Assembly: GCA_016702305.1 (NCBI GenBank)
Contig: JADJEH010000002.1
Coordinates: 434,001-498,000, forward strand
Length of the DNA: 64,000 bases
Direction of reading: 5' to 3'
Origin: a bacterium
GTDB lineage: Bacteria > Electryoneota > RPQS01
The notes under the pieces are model-generated. The model was not told the DNA's origin and searched no databases. It worked only from the letters and a program-made list of their open reading frames with translations. Each line of letters opens with the position of its first letter. Position 1 is the first letter of the stretch. A program made the position numbers and the translations under genes. This document shows positions 34,360-42,731 of the stretch, piece after piece.

Positions 34360-37308
34360 CTACGGTGTCGCGGAAGAAACGACGACATAGAACTTCGTCG
34401 CGTCCGCGGGAATAGCACCGACATCGGTAAACGTTGTGCTTGCCGTCGAACCTTCGAGCGTCGTAAACGGGCCTTCCGTGACCAGCGACGAGTACACTCG
34501 GTAGTACGGCGCACCCGAACCCGACCACGTCAGCACGGCGTCATTGCCATCCGCAAAGATCACCAGATTGGTCGGGGCGGGAATCGCCTGACCAAGCAGT
34601 CGGATCATGCGCTGGCCGCCTTGCGCGTTAGGCACCAGGTCGTTCTCGCTATACCACTGCAAGTCACAGCCGTCGTAGAAATAGCTATTCGTGCTGGCAG
34701 TGTTATCGTCGCGTCCGAATGCCTCATACTTACCCAAGTCCGGGTTGTCCACGGCGACGTAAAATGGTCCGCCGAGAATCAGGGGCGCTCCAAGCGCATC
34801 CAACGTTGTGACCGTCGCCCACGCCACTTGACCAGCAGCCAATCCGCCAACGACGTTCCCGACTGAACCGCTTTGCTCCGCGAAGACGACCGTGCTCGGC
34901 AAACCACCGGCACCGTCGGCAAGCAAGACGCGACCGGTAAACGGCGAGTGCGCTGAATCCGGATTGAATTTGGCTACGGCCACTTGGAAGCCGCACAACA
35001 CGAACGGATAGGCCGGGGGTGTGTACTTCACCGCCCACGCGAAGGGGGTCTCGTTGGCCCAGTTATAGCCCTCGGCAGAACCATCGTCAAAGATAATAGC
35101 GGCCGGACAGTCTTCAACGTCAAATGTAAACGTATCGGTATTGACTGTGCTATTGCCGTCCGTCGCGCGAATGAAGTAGTCGTAGGCGCCTTCGGCCACC
35201 ACGAGTGCAGCAGCATATTCGCTGGGATTGCCCGTAAACGGCATCGCGGTCGAACTGAACGCTCCGGCGCCGCTTACGCGATGGAACAATGTTGTGGTAA
35301 TCGGGCCTCCGTCGTCCGTGACCTTGGCTGTAAATGTCGCCGATCCCGGTTCGACGTCCCCGTGTTCATCGTGTACGATTACCGGCGCGTTATTCACAAT
35401 CGTAATGGTGAAATTCGCGTTGGATATATCAGTGGCCACGGGCTCATTCACGGAAGTCAAGCGCACGCGCGCCGTCGTCGTTGCCGGCGAACCGAATACG
35501 ATGCTGGCGCCCACGTTCGGGTGTGCGCCGAATGACTCCCACACACCGCCGGGATAGTTGCGATTCAATTCGATCAGGACATTGCCGGTAACGCCGTTGC
35601 TGCTCCACGTCAGTGAATTCGCCGCAGCGCCATTCCACGACTCGCCGCCGTTGGGTTGAACCACAGTAATTGAGGGAACGAAAATCGTGAAGTCCACATC
35701 AGACACGTCCGTTGCAGAGGGCGAGTTGATGCTCGTGACGCGGACGCGATTGGTCGCGGACCCGGGACCCGTCACGGTCCAGCTATGCGTGCCGTCGTTT
35801 GCCGTATTGGCCACGATGGACTCCCAAGCACCGCCCGGGTAGCTGCGATTGAGTTCGATATTCACATTGCCAGTCACAAGGCTCGATGTCCACGTAATGC
35901 TCTGCGCCGTACCGGCCGTCCACGTCAGAGCCGTGTTCGGCTGGGTGACGTTGATGGTTGGCACCGCACCCGGCGACAATGTGAAGCTCAGACTATAGAC
36001 CTGAATGGCATTGACCGTGCCTTCGTATACCCGAATGTAGAACGTACCCGCGGACGGCAGCGGAGTGTTGGCGATGGTCTCAGCTATCCCGGCGGCATTG
36101 CCGCTTGCCTCCGCCAGAACCGTCGTGCCGTCGGTGCCATACAGCCGGACCGCGAGATTGACATCGTCCGCTGTGTTCAGATTGCCGCCGCTGCACGTGC
36201 AGGCCGACGTCTGGGCACACTGCGGGAACGACTGACCGGTCGGCGTCATCGTTACGGTAACCTGCTTGCCGGCAGGGACCGTAAACGCATAGTAGTCAGT
36301 ATCGGTATTGTCGTCAATCGACATGTTGCTCAGCGACGTTGTGCCGTCGGCGGGGCTGCCGAAGGACGTCGCCGTCGCGGGTGTATCGTTTGTTTCAGCC
36401 GAATCACCATACTGCCGCTGAACACCGCGAATATCGTCATGCTGCGGGCCGTCGTAGTCCGTGCAGATGTATGGTTCCATTAGGAACAGGCAGTCATCCG
36501 GGCACACGTGGCTCAAGCCGAAGCCGTGACCGGCCTCGTGCGCTGTCACGTTACGGAAGAAGCGATAGTCCTGCGTACCACTGCCCCAATTCTCGGCGTT
36601 GTCAATGACCATGTCGCCGGTATTCGGAAAGTAATTGTAGGCCAGCACTCCGCTCGATCCGTCGAAGCCGATCGATGAAATTCGAATGTCGCCGCGCACA
36701 CCGACAACACCCGGAGAGCTAAACAGCGCGGCGCCGTCGTCATTGGCTTCTTCGACATATGTGATCCCGGACAGTGCTTGCCAACGGTCGAATACTTGGC
36801 GGAACTTCGCCTTGCCATTCGCGACGCTGCCGAAGTTCTGCGTCAACTCGGCGTGAATGCTGTTTGGCTGATTGCCGAAGTCGGCATCGGGCACGGTGAT
36901 ACCGTCCGGCACGAAGCTGTACGTCAAGATGGTCGGCTCGCCTTGCGCGCCGCCCGTGCCGTAAGCAGTGGACGTCCAGCGTGAATTTGAAATGTACAAT
37001 GCCGGGTTGTTCCAACCAGCGTAGATCCGATCCATAAGCTGCACGATGTCAGCTTCACTGGTGCCCGGATCAAAACAGTACATCTTGGGAGCCAGGCCGT
37101 TCTGCCAGCTCGGTTTCTGGAACAAGTCGGTGACCGCATCCCACGGCGACACTTCGGGAAGTGTGGGTGCGTTAGTGTGGTTACAATACGGGCAGGTCTC
37201 GTCGGCCAGTCCCTGCTCCACGGCCAGCAAACAAAACAGCGCGGCACACGCGATGCGTAGCGCTAAATTCATCCAATGCTTGTACATCCCTGGACCCATT
37301 TGTTTCAT
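34360..37308 (-). CDS. Secreted matrixin-type metalloprotease without T9SS tail
   Basis: About 982 aa from ATG 37308 (MKQMGPG), with signal helix LALRIACAALFCLLAVEQGLA; ATG 37287 or 37272 are possible alternatives. Zinc site of the metzincin type HEAGHGFGLSH: ligands His257, His261, His267 with catalytic Glu258, and a Met-turn LFLMEPY. After the catalytic domain come a PPC domain (NDTPATATSFG, DNTDTDYYAFTVPAGKQVTV), two Ser-Thr-rich/Kre9-like sandwich repeats (ITWTSSLVTGNVNIELNRSYPGG and its copy), a beta domain and a C-terminal fibronectin-III-like segment. Secreted; the export route is unclear because the usual sorting tail is absent. Paralogous and divergent to the next gene. Confidence 0.88.
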   Translation of the reverse strand: MKQMGPGMYKHWMNLALRIACAALFCLLAVEQGLADETCPYCNHTNAPTLPEVSPWDAVTDLFQKPSWQNGLAPKMYCFDPGTSEADIVQLMDRIYAGWNNPALYISNSRWTSTAYGTGGAQGEPTILTYSFVPDGITVPDADFGNQPNSIHAELTQNFGSVANGKAKFRQVFDRWQALSGITYVEEANDDGAALFSSPGVVGVRGDIRISSIGFDGSSGVLAYNYFPNTGDMVIDNAENWGSGTQDYRFFRNVTAHEAGHGFGLSHVCPDDCLFLMEPYICTDYDGPQHDDIRGVQRQYGDSAETNDTPATATSFGSPADGTTSLSNMSIDDNTDTDYYAFTVPAGKQVTVTMTPTGQSFPQCAQTSACTCSGGNLNTADDVNLAVRLYGTDGTTVLAEASGNAAGIAETIANTPLPSAGTFYIRVYEGTVNAIQVYSLSFTLSPGAVPTINVTQPNTALTWTAGTAQSITWTSSLVTGNVNIELNRSYPGGAWESIVANTANDGTHSWTVTGPGSATNRVRVTSINSPSATDVSDVDFTIFVPSITVVQPNGGESWNGAAANSLTWSSNGVTGNVLIELNRNYPGGVWESFGAHPNVGASIVFGSPATTTARVRLTSVNEPVATDISNANFTITIVNNAPVIVHDEHGDVEPGSATFTAKVTDDGGPITTTLFHRVSGAGAFSSTAMPFTGNPSEYAAALVVAEGAYDYFIRATDGNSTVNTDTFTFDVEDCPAAIIFDDGSAEGYNWANETPFAWAVKYTPPAYPFVLCGFQVAVAKFNPDSAHSPFTGRVLLADGAGGLPSTVVFAEQSGSVGNVVGGLAAGQVAWATVTTLDALGAPLILGGPFYVAVDNPDLGKYEAFGRDDNTASTNSYFYDGCDLQWYSENDLVPNAQGGQRMIRLLGQAIPAPTNLVIFADGNDAVLTWSGSGAPYYRVYSSLVTEGPFTTLEGSTASTTFTDVGAIPADATKFYVVVSSATP

Positions 37309-37358
37309 CGTGACGTTTAAATATGTCTGCCCTAAGAGCAGGTTTGCCCCAGACCTAT

Positions 37359-37387
37359 AAAATAGGATGAAAAGACCCGAAATGCAA
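37359..37387 (-). promoter_or_regulatory. Sigma70-type promoter of the minus-strand matrixin gene
   Basis: On the minus strand TTGCAT (37387-37382), 17-nt spacer, TATTTT (37364-37359). Predicted leader about 44 nt to ATG 37308. Confidence 0.65.
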
Positions 37388-37501
37388 TAATTATCCGGCA
37401 TTTGGGATTTTCACCGCAGGAAAACTGGCCGATAGTAGATTTCCGGCAAAGTACCTGCCAATTGGCTTGCTTTCGGGTCAGACAGTGTTTATCTTAAAAT
37501 C

Positions 37502-37532
37502 TTGTAACGGTCGCGGTTGTCAACCGTATAAT
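37502..37532 (+). promoter_or_regulatory. Candidate promoter with inverted repeat, plus-strand matrixin gene
   Basis: Perfect -10 TATAAT at 37527-37532, with the best -35 match TTGTAA at 37502-37507 (19-nt spacer). A perfect inverted repeat CGGTTG-T-CAACCG (37514-37526) abuts the -10 and could be an activator or repressor site. Confidence 0.5.
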
Positions 37533-37565
37533 ACAAGCAATCAACAACTTAACGAGGTACCCGCC

Positions 37566-39725
37566 ATGCGCCCGCTCCACGCCCTTCCTCTCGCGTTGCT
37601 TCTCGCAGGCTTGATCGTCGCGCTCGCTCCGGCTCCGGTAGGCTCGCCTCCAACCGCAGTGCTGGACCTCTCTGCGACGTGCGGTGCACCGGCCATGCCT
37701 CGCGCCCCGATGGCCGTCTGCTTTGCCGAAGGCACCGACCCTGACTATATGGCGGAATGGACCCAGCGCCTCCTCGACCGCGTGAGCAGCCTCGACTACA
37801 ACCTGGGCGGCCGTTGGACGAATACGGCCCATGGCGCGACCGGTTCTCAGGGCGACGGGGTTACCATAACGTACAGTTTCGTTCCGGATGGTGTGAATGT
37901 CGAGGGCCAACAGAGCGAACTGTACGCCCGCATGAATGAACTGTTTGCAGATGAAGATGCGTGGCAAGGGCTGTTCGCTCAGGTCTTCGCCCGCTGGGGC
38001 GAGGTGACGGGCAATACGTATGTTCTGTCCACGGATGACGGTGCGGCGTGGGGGCCCAATAGCCCCGGCGCTATCGGAGCGCGCGGTGACGTACGCATTG
38101 CCATGACGCCGATTGACGGCGGCAGCGGCGTCCTTGCCTATAACTACTTTCCGAATCGCGGAGATATGGTCATAGACGCAGACGAGAATTGGAACAGCGG
38201 GGCGAACAACTACCGCTTCCTGCGCAACGTGCTCGCGCACGAACATGGTCACGGTTTGGGCTTGGAACATGTTTGTCCGATTAATACCACCAAACTTCTC
38301 GAACCGACTTACACACCAGCCTTTGACGGCCCGCAGCACGACGACATTTTGGCCGGGCAGCGCGGCTATGGCGACCCCTACGAGCCCAACGATGAAATCG
38401 CGTCGCCGTATAACATTGGCTTCGTGGACGGCGTACGGGTGGTGGAGCTCGCCAGCCTCGACGACAACACGGACATTGACTGGTGGCAATTTTCGGTGAC
38501 GGCAGGCCGTTCACTGACTTTACGCATCGAGCCGGACGGGCGCACGTATCTTGAGGGCGAGCAGAATGGCGACGGCAGTTGCGAAGCTGGCACCAACTAC
38601 AACACGGCGGACAACCAGAATCTCAATATCACGCTTTACAACGGCGTCACGAATATCGAACTGACGCCCGTCCCGGACAACGGGGTCGGGAACCCTGACG
38701 AATTATTCCGCTACGACGTGCCGGCCAATGTGACGAATTTGAAGATTCAGGTGAATGGCGCGGTCAACAACGAAATACAGCTCTATCGCCTGAGCATTGA
38801 ATCTGTGGATCCTGCGACACCCTATACGTTAGGTTGTCCGTTGGCGATTGACACGACTCTGCTCGGCGTCCCGGCCATGGGTGCATTGGTGTTGGTGAAT
38901 CCTCCACAGGCCGATGAGTTGACGGTCTCTTCTATCACAGTGGACGGCCCGTTTAGCGTGAACCCGACTGGACCGCTCACGCTTGCGCCGTCGGGTGAAT
39001 TGACCGTGCAGGTTACGTTCGACGGCCAGGAGTTGGGTCTGCACACCGGCACACTCACGATTCAGCATAATGGTCCGGGTGCCGCTCTGGTTTGCGAAGT
39101 GAAGGCAGTGGCCATCACGTCCGAACTGGTCTTCTTCACAGGCACCAGCGTCGCGTTCGGCGACGTGCCCATTAACACGACGGACAGCACACTGGTCGGC
39201 CTGCGTTCGGACGGCAACGTCGCTTTGATCATCCAGTCTATCACAACGGCCGCGCCGTTCGGCATTGACTTCCACGGCCCGTACACGCTGCGCCCGGGTC
39301 CCCTGCTGCGCCTCTATCCGCGTGTGCATCCGACGCAACTGGGCGAAGTCAATGGCATGCTCGTGATTTCGCACTCGGCGCCGAGCTCGCCGGACACCGT
39401 GTTTCTCACCGCTACCGGAACTCCGAATCTGGCGACGCCGGACAACGGAGCGCTGCCGCAGAGTTTCGCGCTTCACCAGAACTACCCGAATCCCTTCAAC
39501 CCTGCGACGACCATCGCCTTTGATCTGCCGCAGGCCGCGCATGTCAAACTGCGGGTGTACAATACACAGGGCCAGCTCGTGCGCGAACTGCTGCACGGAG
39601 AGTCCGTTGCGCCCGGCCGCCACGCGGTCACGCTTGACGCTACGGGTATAGCCACAGGAGTCTACATCTACCGCATCGAAGCCGACGGTTTCCAGGCCGA
39701 TCGCAAGATGCTGTTGCTGAAGTAG
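37566..39725 (+). CDS. Matrixin-type metalloprotease with T9SS type A sorting domain
   Basis: 719 aa from ATG 37566 (GAGG 8 nt upstream), signal peptide LPLALLLAGLIVALAPAP. Catalytic domain closely related to the divergent neighbour (TYSFVPDGV, GVLAYNYFPNRGDMVID). Zinc motif HEHGHGLGLEH with His225, Glu226, His229, His235. The Met-turn position reads KLLEPTY, so Leu245 replaces the usual Met. Next a PPC-like domain (PNDEIASPYNIGF, DNTDIDWWQFSVTAG), two ASPM/SPD-2/Hydin-like sandwiches, and a sorting tail NYPNPFNPATTIAFDLP ending KMLLLK. Exported by the type IX system. Followed after 19 bases by the thioesterase gene. Confidence 0.88.
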   Translation: MRPLHALPLALLLAGLIVALAPAPVGSPPTAVLDLSATCGAPAMPRAPMAVCFAEGTDPDYMAEWTQRLLDRVSSLDYNLGGRWTNTAHGATGSQGDGVTITYSFVPDGVNVEGQQSELYARMNELFADEDAWQGLFAQVFARWGEVTGNTYVLSTDDGAAWGPNSPGAIGARGDVRIAMTPIDGGSGVLAYNYFPNRGDMVIDADENWNSGANNYRFLRNVLAHEHGHGLGLEHVCPINTTKLLEPTYTPAFDGPQHDDILAGQRGYGDPYEPNDEIASPYNIGFVDGVRVVELASLDDNTDIDWWQFSVTAGRSLTLRIEPDGRTYLEGEQNGDGSCEAGTNYNTADNQNLNITLYNGVTNIELTPVPDNGVGNPDELFRYDVPANVTNLKIQVNGAVNNEIQLYRLSIESVDPATPYTLGCPLAIDTTLLGVPAMGALVLVNPPQADELTVSSITVDGPFSVNPTGPLTLAPSGELTVQVTFDGQELGLHTGTLTIQHNGPGAALVCEVKAVAITSELVFFTGTSVAFGDVPINTTDSTLVGLRSDGNVALIIQSITTAAPFGIDFHGPYTLRPGPLLRLYPRVHPTQLGEVNGMLVISHSAPSSPDTVFLTATGTPNLATPDNGALPQSFALHQNYPNPFNPATTIAFDLPQAAHVKLRVYNTQGQLVRELLHGESVAPGRHAVTLDATGIATGVYIYRIEADGFQADRKMLLLK

Positions 39726-39744
39726 CAGGAAGGCCGATTAGCCC

Positions 39745-40116
39745 GTGAGCGCATCGTTACGACACAAAGTTTCGTCCAAGCTCTGCATGGTGCAGAACTT
39801 GGGCGTCAATGGCACGCTATTCGGCGGCAACATGATGGGATGGGTGGATGAAGCCGCGGCGATTTTCGCGCACGAGTACACCGGTGAACGATACATGGTG
39901 ACGTTGAAATTCGGCGAGTTTGAGTTTCATCACCCTGTGCGTGAAGGTGACATCATCCACTTCTATTGTATTAATCCGAAGATCGGCCGCACGAGTTGTT
40001 CCTTCGAAATTGAAGCGATTACGACACACGGCACGACGGTTGTCAAGACCAGCGCCGTGTTCGTCTGCGTGGACCAGCATGGCCGACCCAAGCCGATTGA
40101 CAAGCGTCCGAATTGA
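39745..40116 (+). CDS. Acyl-CoA thioesterase, hotdog fold (YciA-like)
   Basis: 123 aa, one hotdog domain, GTG start with a distant AGGAAGG. Typical acyl-CoA hydrolase pattern: NGTLFGGNMMGWVDEAAAIFA (substrate/CoA region with catalytic Asp in WVDEA), followed by the strand-rich half FHHPVREGDIIHFYC and TVVKTSAVFVCVD. Hydrolyses acyl-CoA to free acid and CoA in the cytoplasm. It may be co-transcribed with glnN 42 bases downstream, but no functional link is evident. Confidence 0.88.
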   Translation: MSASLRHKVSSKLCMVQNLGVNGTLFGGNMMGWVDEAAAIFAHEYTGERYMVTLKFGEFEFHHPVREGDIIHFYCINPKIGRTSCSFEIEAITTHGTTVVKTSAVFVCVDQHGRPKPIDKRPN

Positions 40117-40158
40117 CATCCTACCGACCGCGCCACCATTCTCAACACTCCTCACTCC

Positions 40159-42342
40159 ATGAACAAGTCTCTCTCTCGTTCCGACAGTCAGCCTGCCTAC
40201 AATGGAACGCCGCGCAACGGCGCTGGTGCGCCGCTGCAGCCGACCGAACTCTTCGGCATCAACGTGTTCTCATTGGCGGTGATGCGGCAAGTTCTGCCCA
40301 AACCCGTGTACAAGCACTTGCTGGCGATTCAGGATGGCGGGGCGGAACTTGATCCTGCCACCGCCGATGTCGTCGCTGCGGCGATGAAAGATTGGGCCAT
40401 GGCCCGTGGGGCCACGCACTACTCGCATTGGTTTCATCCGCTGCACGGACTGACGGCCGAGAAGCATCAGTCATTCTTGATTCCGACGCAAGACGGCGGG
40501 GTCATTACGGAGTTCACGGGCGGCAACCTGCTTCAAGGTGAGCCTGACGCGTCGAGTTTTCCATCCGGCGGCACGCGCTCTACCTTTGAAGCGCGCGGTT
40601 ATACTGGTTGGGATCCGACCAGCCCTGCTTTTCTGATGGAAGGCCGTTTTGGCAAGACGCTGTATATTCCCAGCGTCTTCTTGGGTTTTAACGGTCACGC
40701 GCTCGACAAGAAGGCCCCGCTGCTGCGCTCGATTGATGCGCTAAGCAAATCCGCGATTCGCGTGCTGAAACTTTTCGGTCACGACGCCGCACAGGTGATC
40801 ACGACAGTCGGCTGTGAGCAGGAGTATTTCCTCGTGGATCGCGCGCTATACGTGCAGCGCCCCGACCTGATGATCTGCGGTCGCAGCCTGTACGGCGCCC
40901 GGCCGCCCAAGGGCCAGGAGATGGAGGATCACTATTTCGGTTCGATTCCCGAACGCGTGCTGGCTTTCATGGAAGACCTCGAAACCGAGCTCTATAAGCT
41001 CGGTATTCCAGTGACGACGCGGCATAACGAGGTCGCCCCCTGCCAATTCGAGATCGCGCCGGTCTTTGAGCGCGCCAACATCGCCACCGACCACAATATG
41101 CTGATGATGTCAGTCATGCGTCGGGTGGCGGCACACCACGGTTTCGCCTGCCTCCTGCACGAGAAACCATTTGCGGGTATTAATGGCTCCGGTAAGCACA
41201 ACAACTGGTCCATGGCCGACGACAAAGGGACAAATCTGCTCGAGCCCGGTTCCACACCGCACGACAATGCGCAGTTTTTGGTGTTCCTGACGGCCGTAGT
41301 GCGCGCGCTGCACTTGCACGGTGACCTGATGCGCGCTTCGATTGCTACGCCGGCCAACGATCATCGCCTAGGCGCCAATGAAGCGCCGCCTGCGATCATC
41401 AGCGTCTATCTCGGCGATACGTTGATGGAAATCGCCGAGGCGATCATCGGCGGCAAAAAGATCGAGAAGAAGGCGATTTCGCATCTTGACATCGGCGTCT
41501 CGGCGCTGCCCAAGCTGCCGATGCACGATTCCGACCGAAACCGCACGTCACCGTTCGCTTTCACGGCCAACAAGTTCGAGTTTCGGGCCGTCGGCAGCGG
41601 GCAGAACATCGCGCGGCCCAACATGGTCATCAACACCATCGTCGCTGAGTCGCTGCATTACATGGCCGACGAGATCACGGCCGCCCTGCATGCGGAGAAG
41701 GACTTCAACAAGGCTGTGCACAGCGTCGTACAGCGAGTGCTCACCGAGCATCAGGGCGTGCTGTTCGGTGGAGACAACTATTCGGCGGAATGGCACAAGG
41801 AAGCCGAGAAGCGGGGCCTGCCCAACCTGCGCACGGCAGTGGATGCCATCCCGATGTTCGTGACGGCGAAGTCCATCGAACTGTTTTCGCGTTTGGGTGT
41901 GCTGACCGAAGCGGAATTGCACAGCCGCTATCACATCAAACTCGACACCTACCTGAAGATGATCAGTATCGAGGCGGGCTTGATGTCGTCCATGGGGGCC
42001 ACGCAGATACTCCCGGCCGCAATTGAGTACCAGCGCCGCCTCGCGGCTTCAATTGACGAAACTGAAGAAGTGTTGTCGTCCGCCTCTTTGACAGGGCAGC
42101 GTTCTCTGCTTGAGCTGCTCGCGCAAGCGATCGAGAGATTCATCAAGCGGTTGGAAACGCTCGATGAGATCCGCGCCGAGGCGCCCGAGTCGGACGATCA
42201 TTTATTGGTTTCGAAGTACTACCGCGACAAAGTGATTCCTGCGATGCAGGACCTTCGAGCCGCTGGCGATGAGCTGGAAGTGATTGTGGACGCGAAGCTG
42301 TGGCCCATGCCGAAGTATCGCGAACTCCTGCATATCAGTTAG
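40159..42342 (+). CDS. glnN: Glutamine synthetase type III
   Basis: 727 aa, the characteristic length of GSIII (types I and II are about 350-470). Landmarks: the N-terminal GSIII region (FGINVFSLAVMRQVLP), HYSHWFHPLHGLTAEKH, EQEYFLVD, the catalytic-site segment GSGKHNNWSM, RLGANEAPPAI, RTSPFAFTANKFEFRAVGS, and a helical C-terminus. Makes glutamine from glutamate, ammonia and ATP. No clear Shine-Dalgarno before ATG 40159. A strong terminator follows. Its substrate glutamate would be supplied by the nearby gamma-glutamyl operon if that operon is catabolic, but this is only a speculative link. Confidence 0.95.
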   Translation: MNKSLSRSDSQPAYNGTPRNGAGAPLQPTELFGINVFSLAVMRQVLPKPVYKHLLAIQDGGAELDPATADVVAAAMKDWAMARGATHYSHWFHPLHGLTAEKHQSFLIPTQDGGVITEFTGGNLLQGEPDASSFPSGGTRSTFEARGYTGWDPTSPAFLMEGRFGKTLYIPSVFLGFNGHALDKKAPLLRSIDALSKSAIRVLKLFGHDAAQVITTVGCEQEYFLVDRALYVQRPDLMICGRSLYGARPPKGQEMEDHYFGSIPERVLAFMEDLETELYKLGIPVTTRHNEVAPCQFEIAPVFERANIATDHNMLMMSVMRRVAAHHGFACLLHEKPFAGINGSGKHNNWSMADDKGTNLLEPGSTPHDNAQFLVFLTAVVRALHLHGDLMRASIATPANDHRLGANEAPPAIISVYLGDTLMEIAEAIIGGKKIEKKAISHLDIGVSALPKLPMHDSDRNRTSPFAFTANKFEFRAVGSGQNIARPNMVINTIVAESLHYMADEITAALHAEKDFNKAVHSVVQRVLTEHQGVLFGGDNYSAEWHKEAEKRGLPNLRTAVDAIPMFVTAKSIELFSRLGVLTEAELHSRYHIKLDTYLKMISIEAGLMSSMGATQILPAAIEYQRRLAASIDETEEVLSSASLTGQRSLLELLAQAIERFIKRLETLDEIRAEAPESDDHLLVSKYYRDKVIPAMQDLRAAGDELEVIVDAKLWPMPKYRELLHIS

Positions 42343-42366
42343 CCGGTTTAAGACATTATGTTCAAG

Positions 42367-42400
42367 GAGAGCCGGGGCCTGCCTCGGCTCTCTGTTATTT
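42367..42400 (+). terminator. Rho-independent terminator after glnN
   Basis: An 11-bp stem with one G-T pair (42367-42377 with 4282-region arm 42382-42392), loop CCTG, then TGTTATTTT. Confidence 0.85.
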
Positions 42401-42731
42401 TACAAATTCAGTCATATTAAGGGGATTGGCATGCGAGCAATACGCAACTAATGTTTTGAATAATGTGGAATTATGAGTATAAAAATTGGCCTTGTGACAA
42501 ACTTACGGAACGGGAATCGGGCATTAAATACTTTATAAAAAATGTTTTAAGGTATTGACAACCCGGTGTATCCGTTGTATTATAGTTTGGGTCCTGTCCG
42601 CCGTGCGCTGCTTCCATGGCTCGATTTCCAAAGCGAGTTGCTGGGCTTCTCACGGCGTTTTTCGTGAGTTCCTGTCGAAACACTGATAATCCATTCACGC
42701 GAGTCGGGTGCATGTCACCCGGAGGTGGTCA
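42401..42731 (+). other. AT-rich upstream region and leader of the outer-membrane operon
   Basis: About 330 bases without a gene. The first half is AT-rich, like an UP element, followed by the promoter at 42555-42583 and a leader of about 140 nt. I see no recognisable riboswitch in the leader. Confidence 0.5.
42555..42583 (+). promoter_or_regulatory. Sigma70-type promoter of the five-gene outer-membrane operon
   Basis: TTGACA (42555-42560), 17-nt spacer, TATTAT (42578-42583), a near-consensus promoter. Transcript start expected near 42590. Confidence 0.85.
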
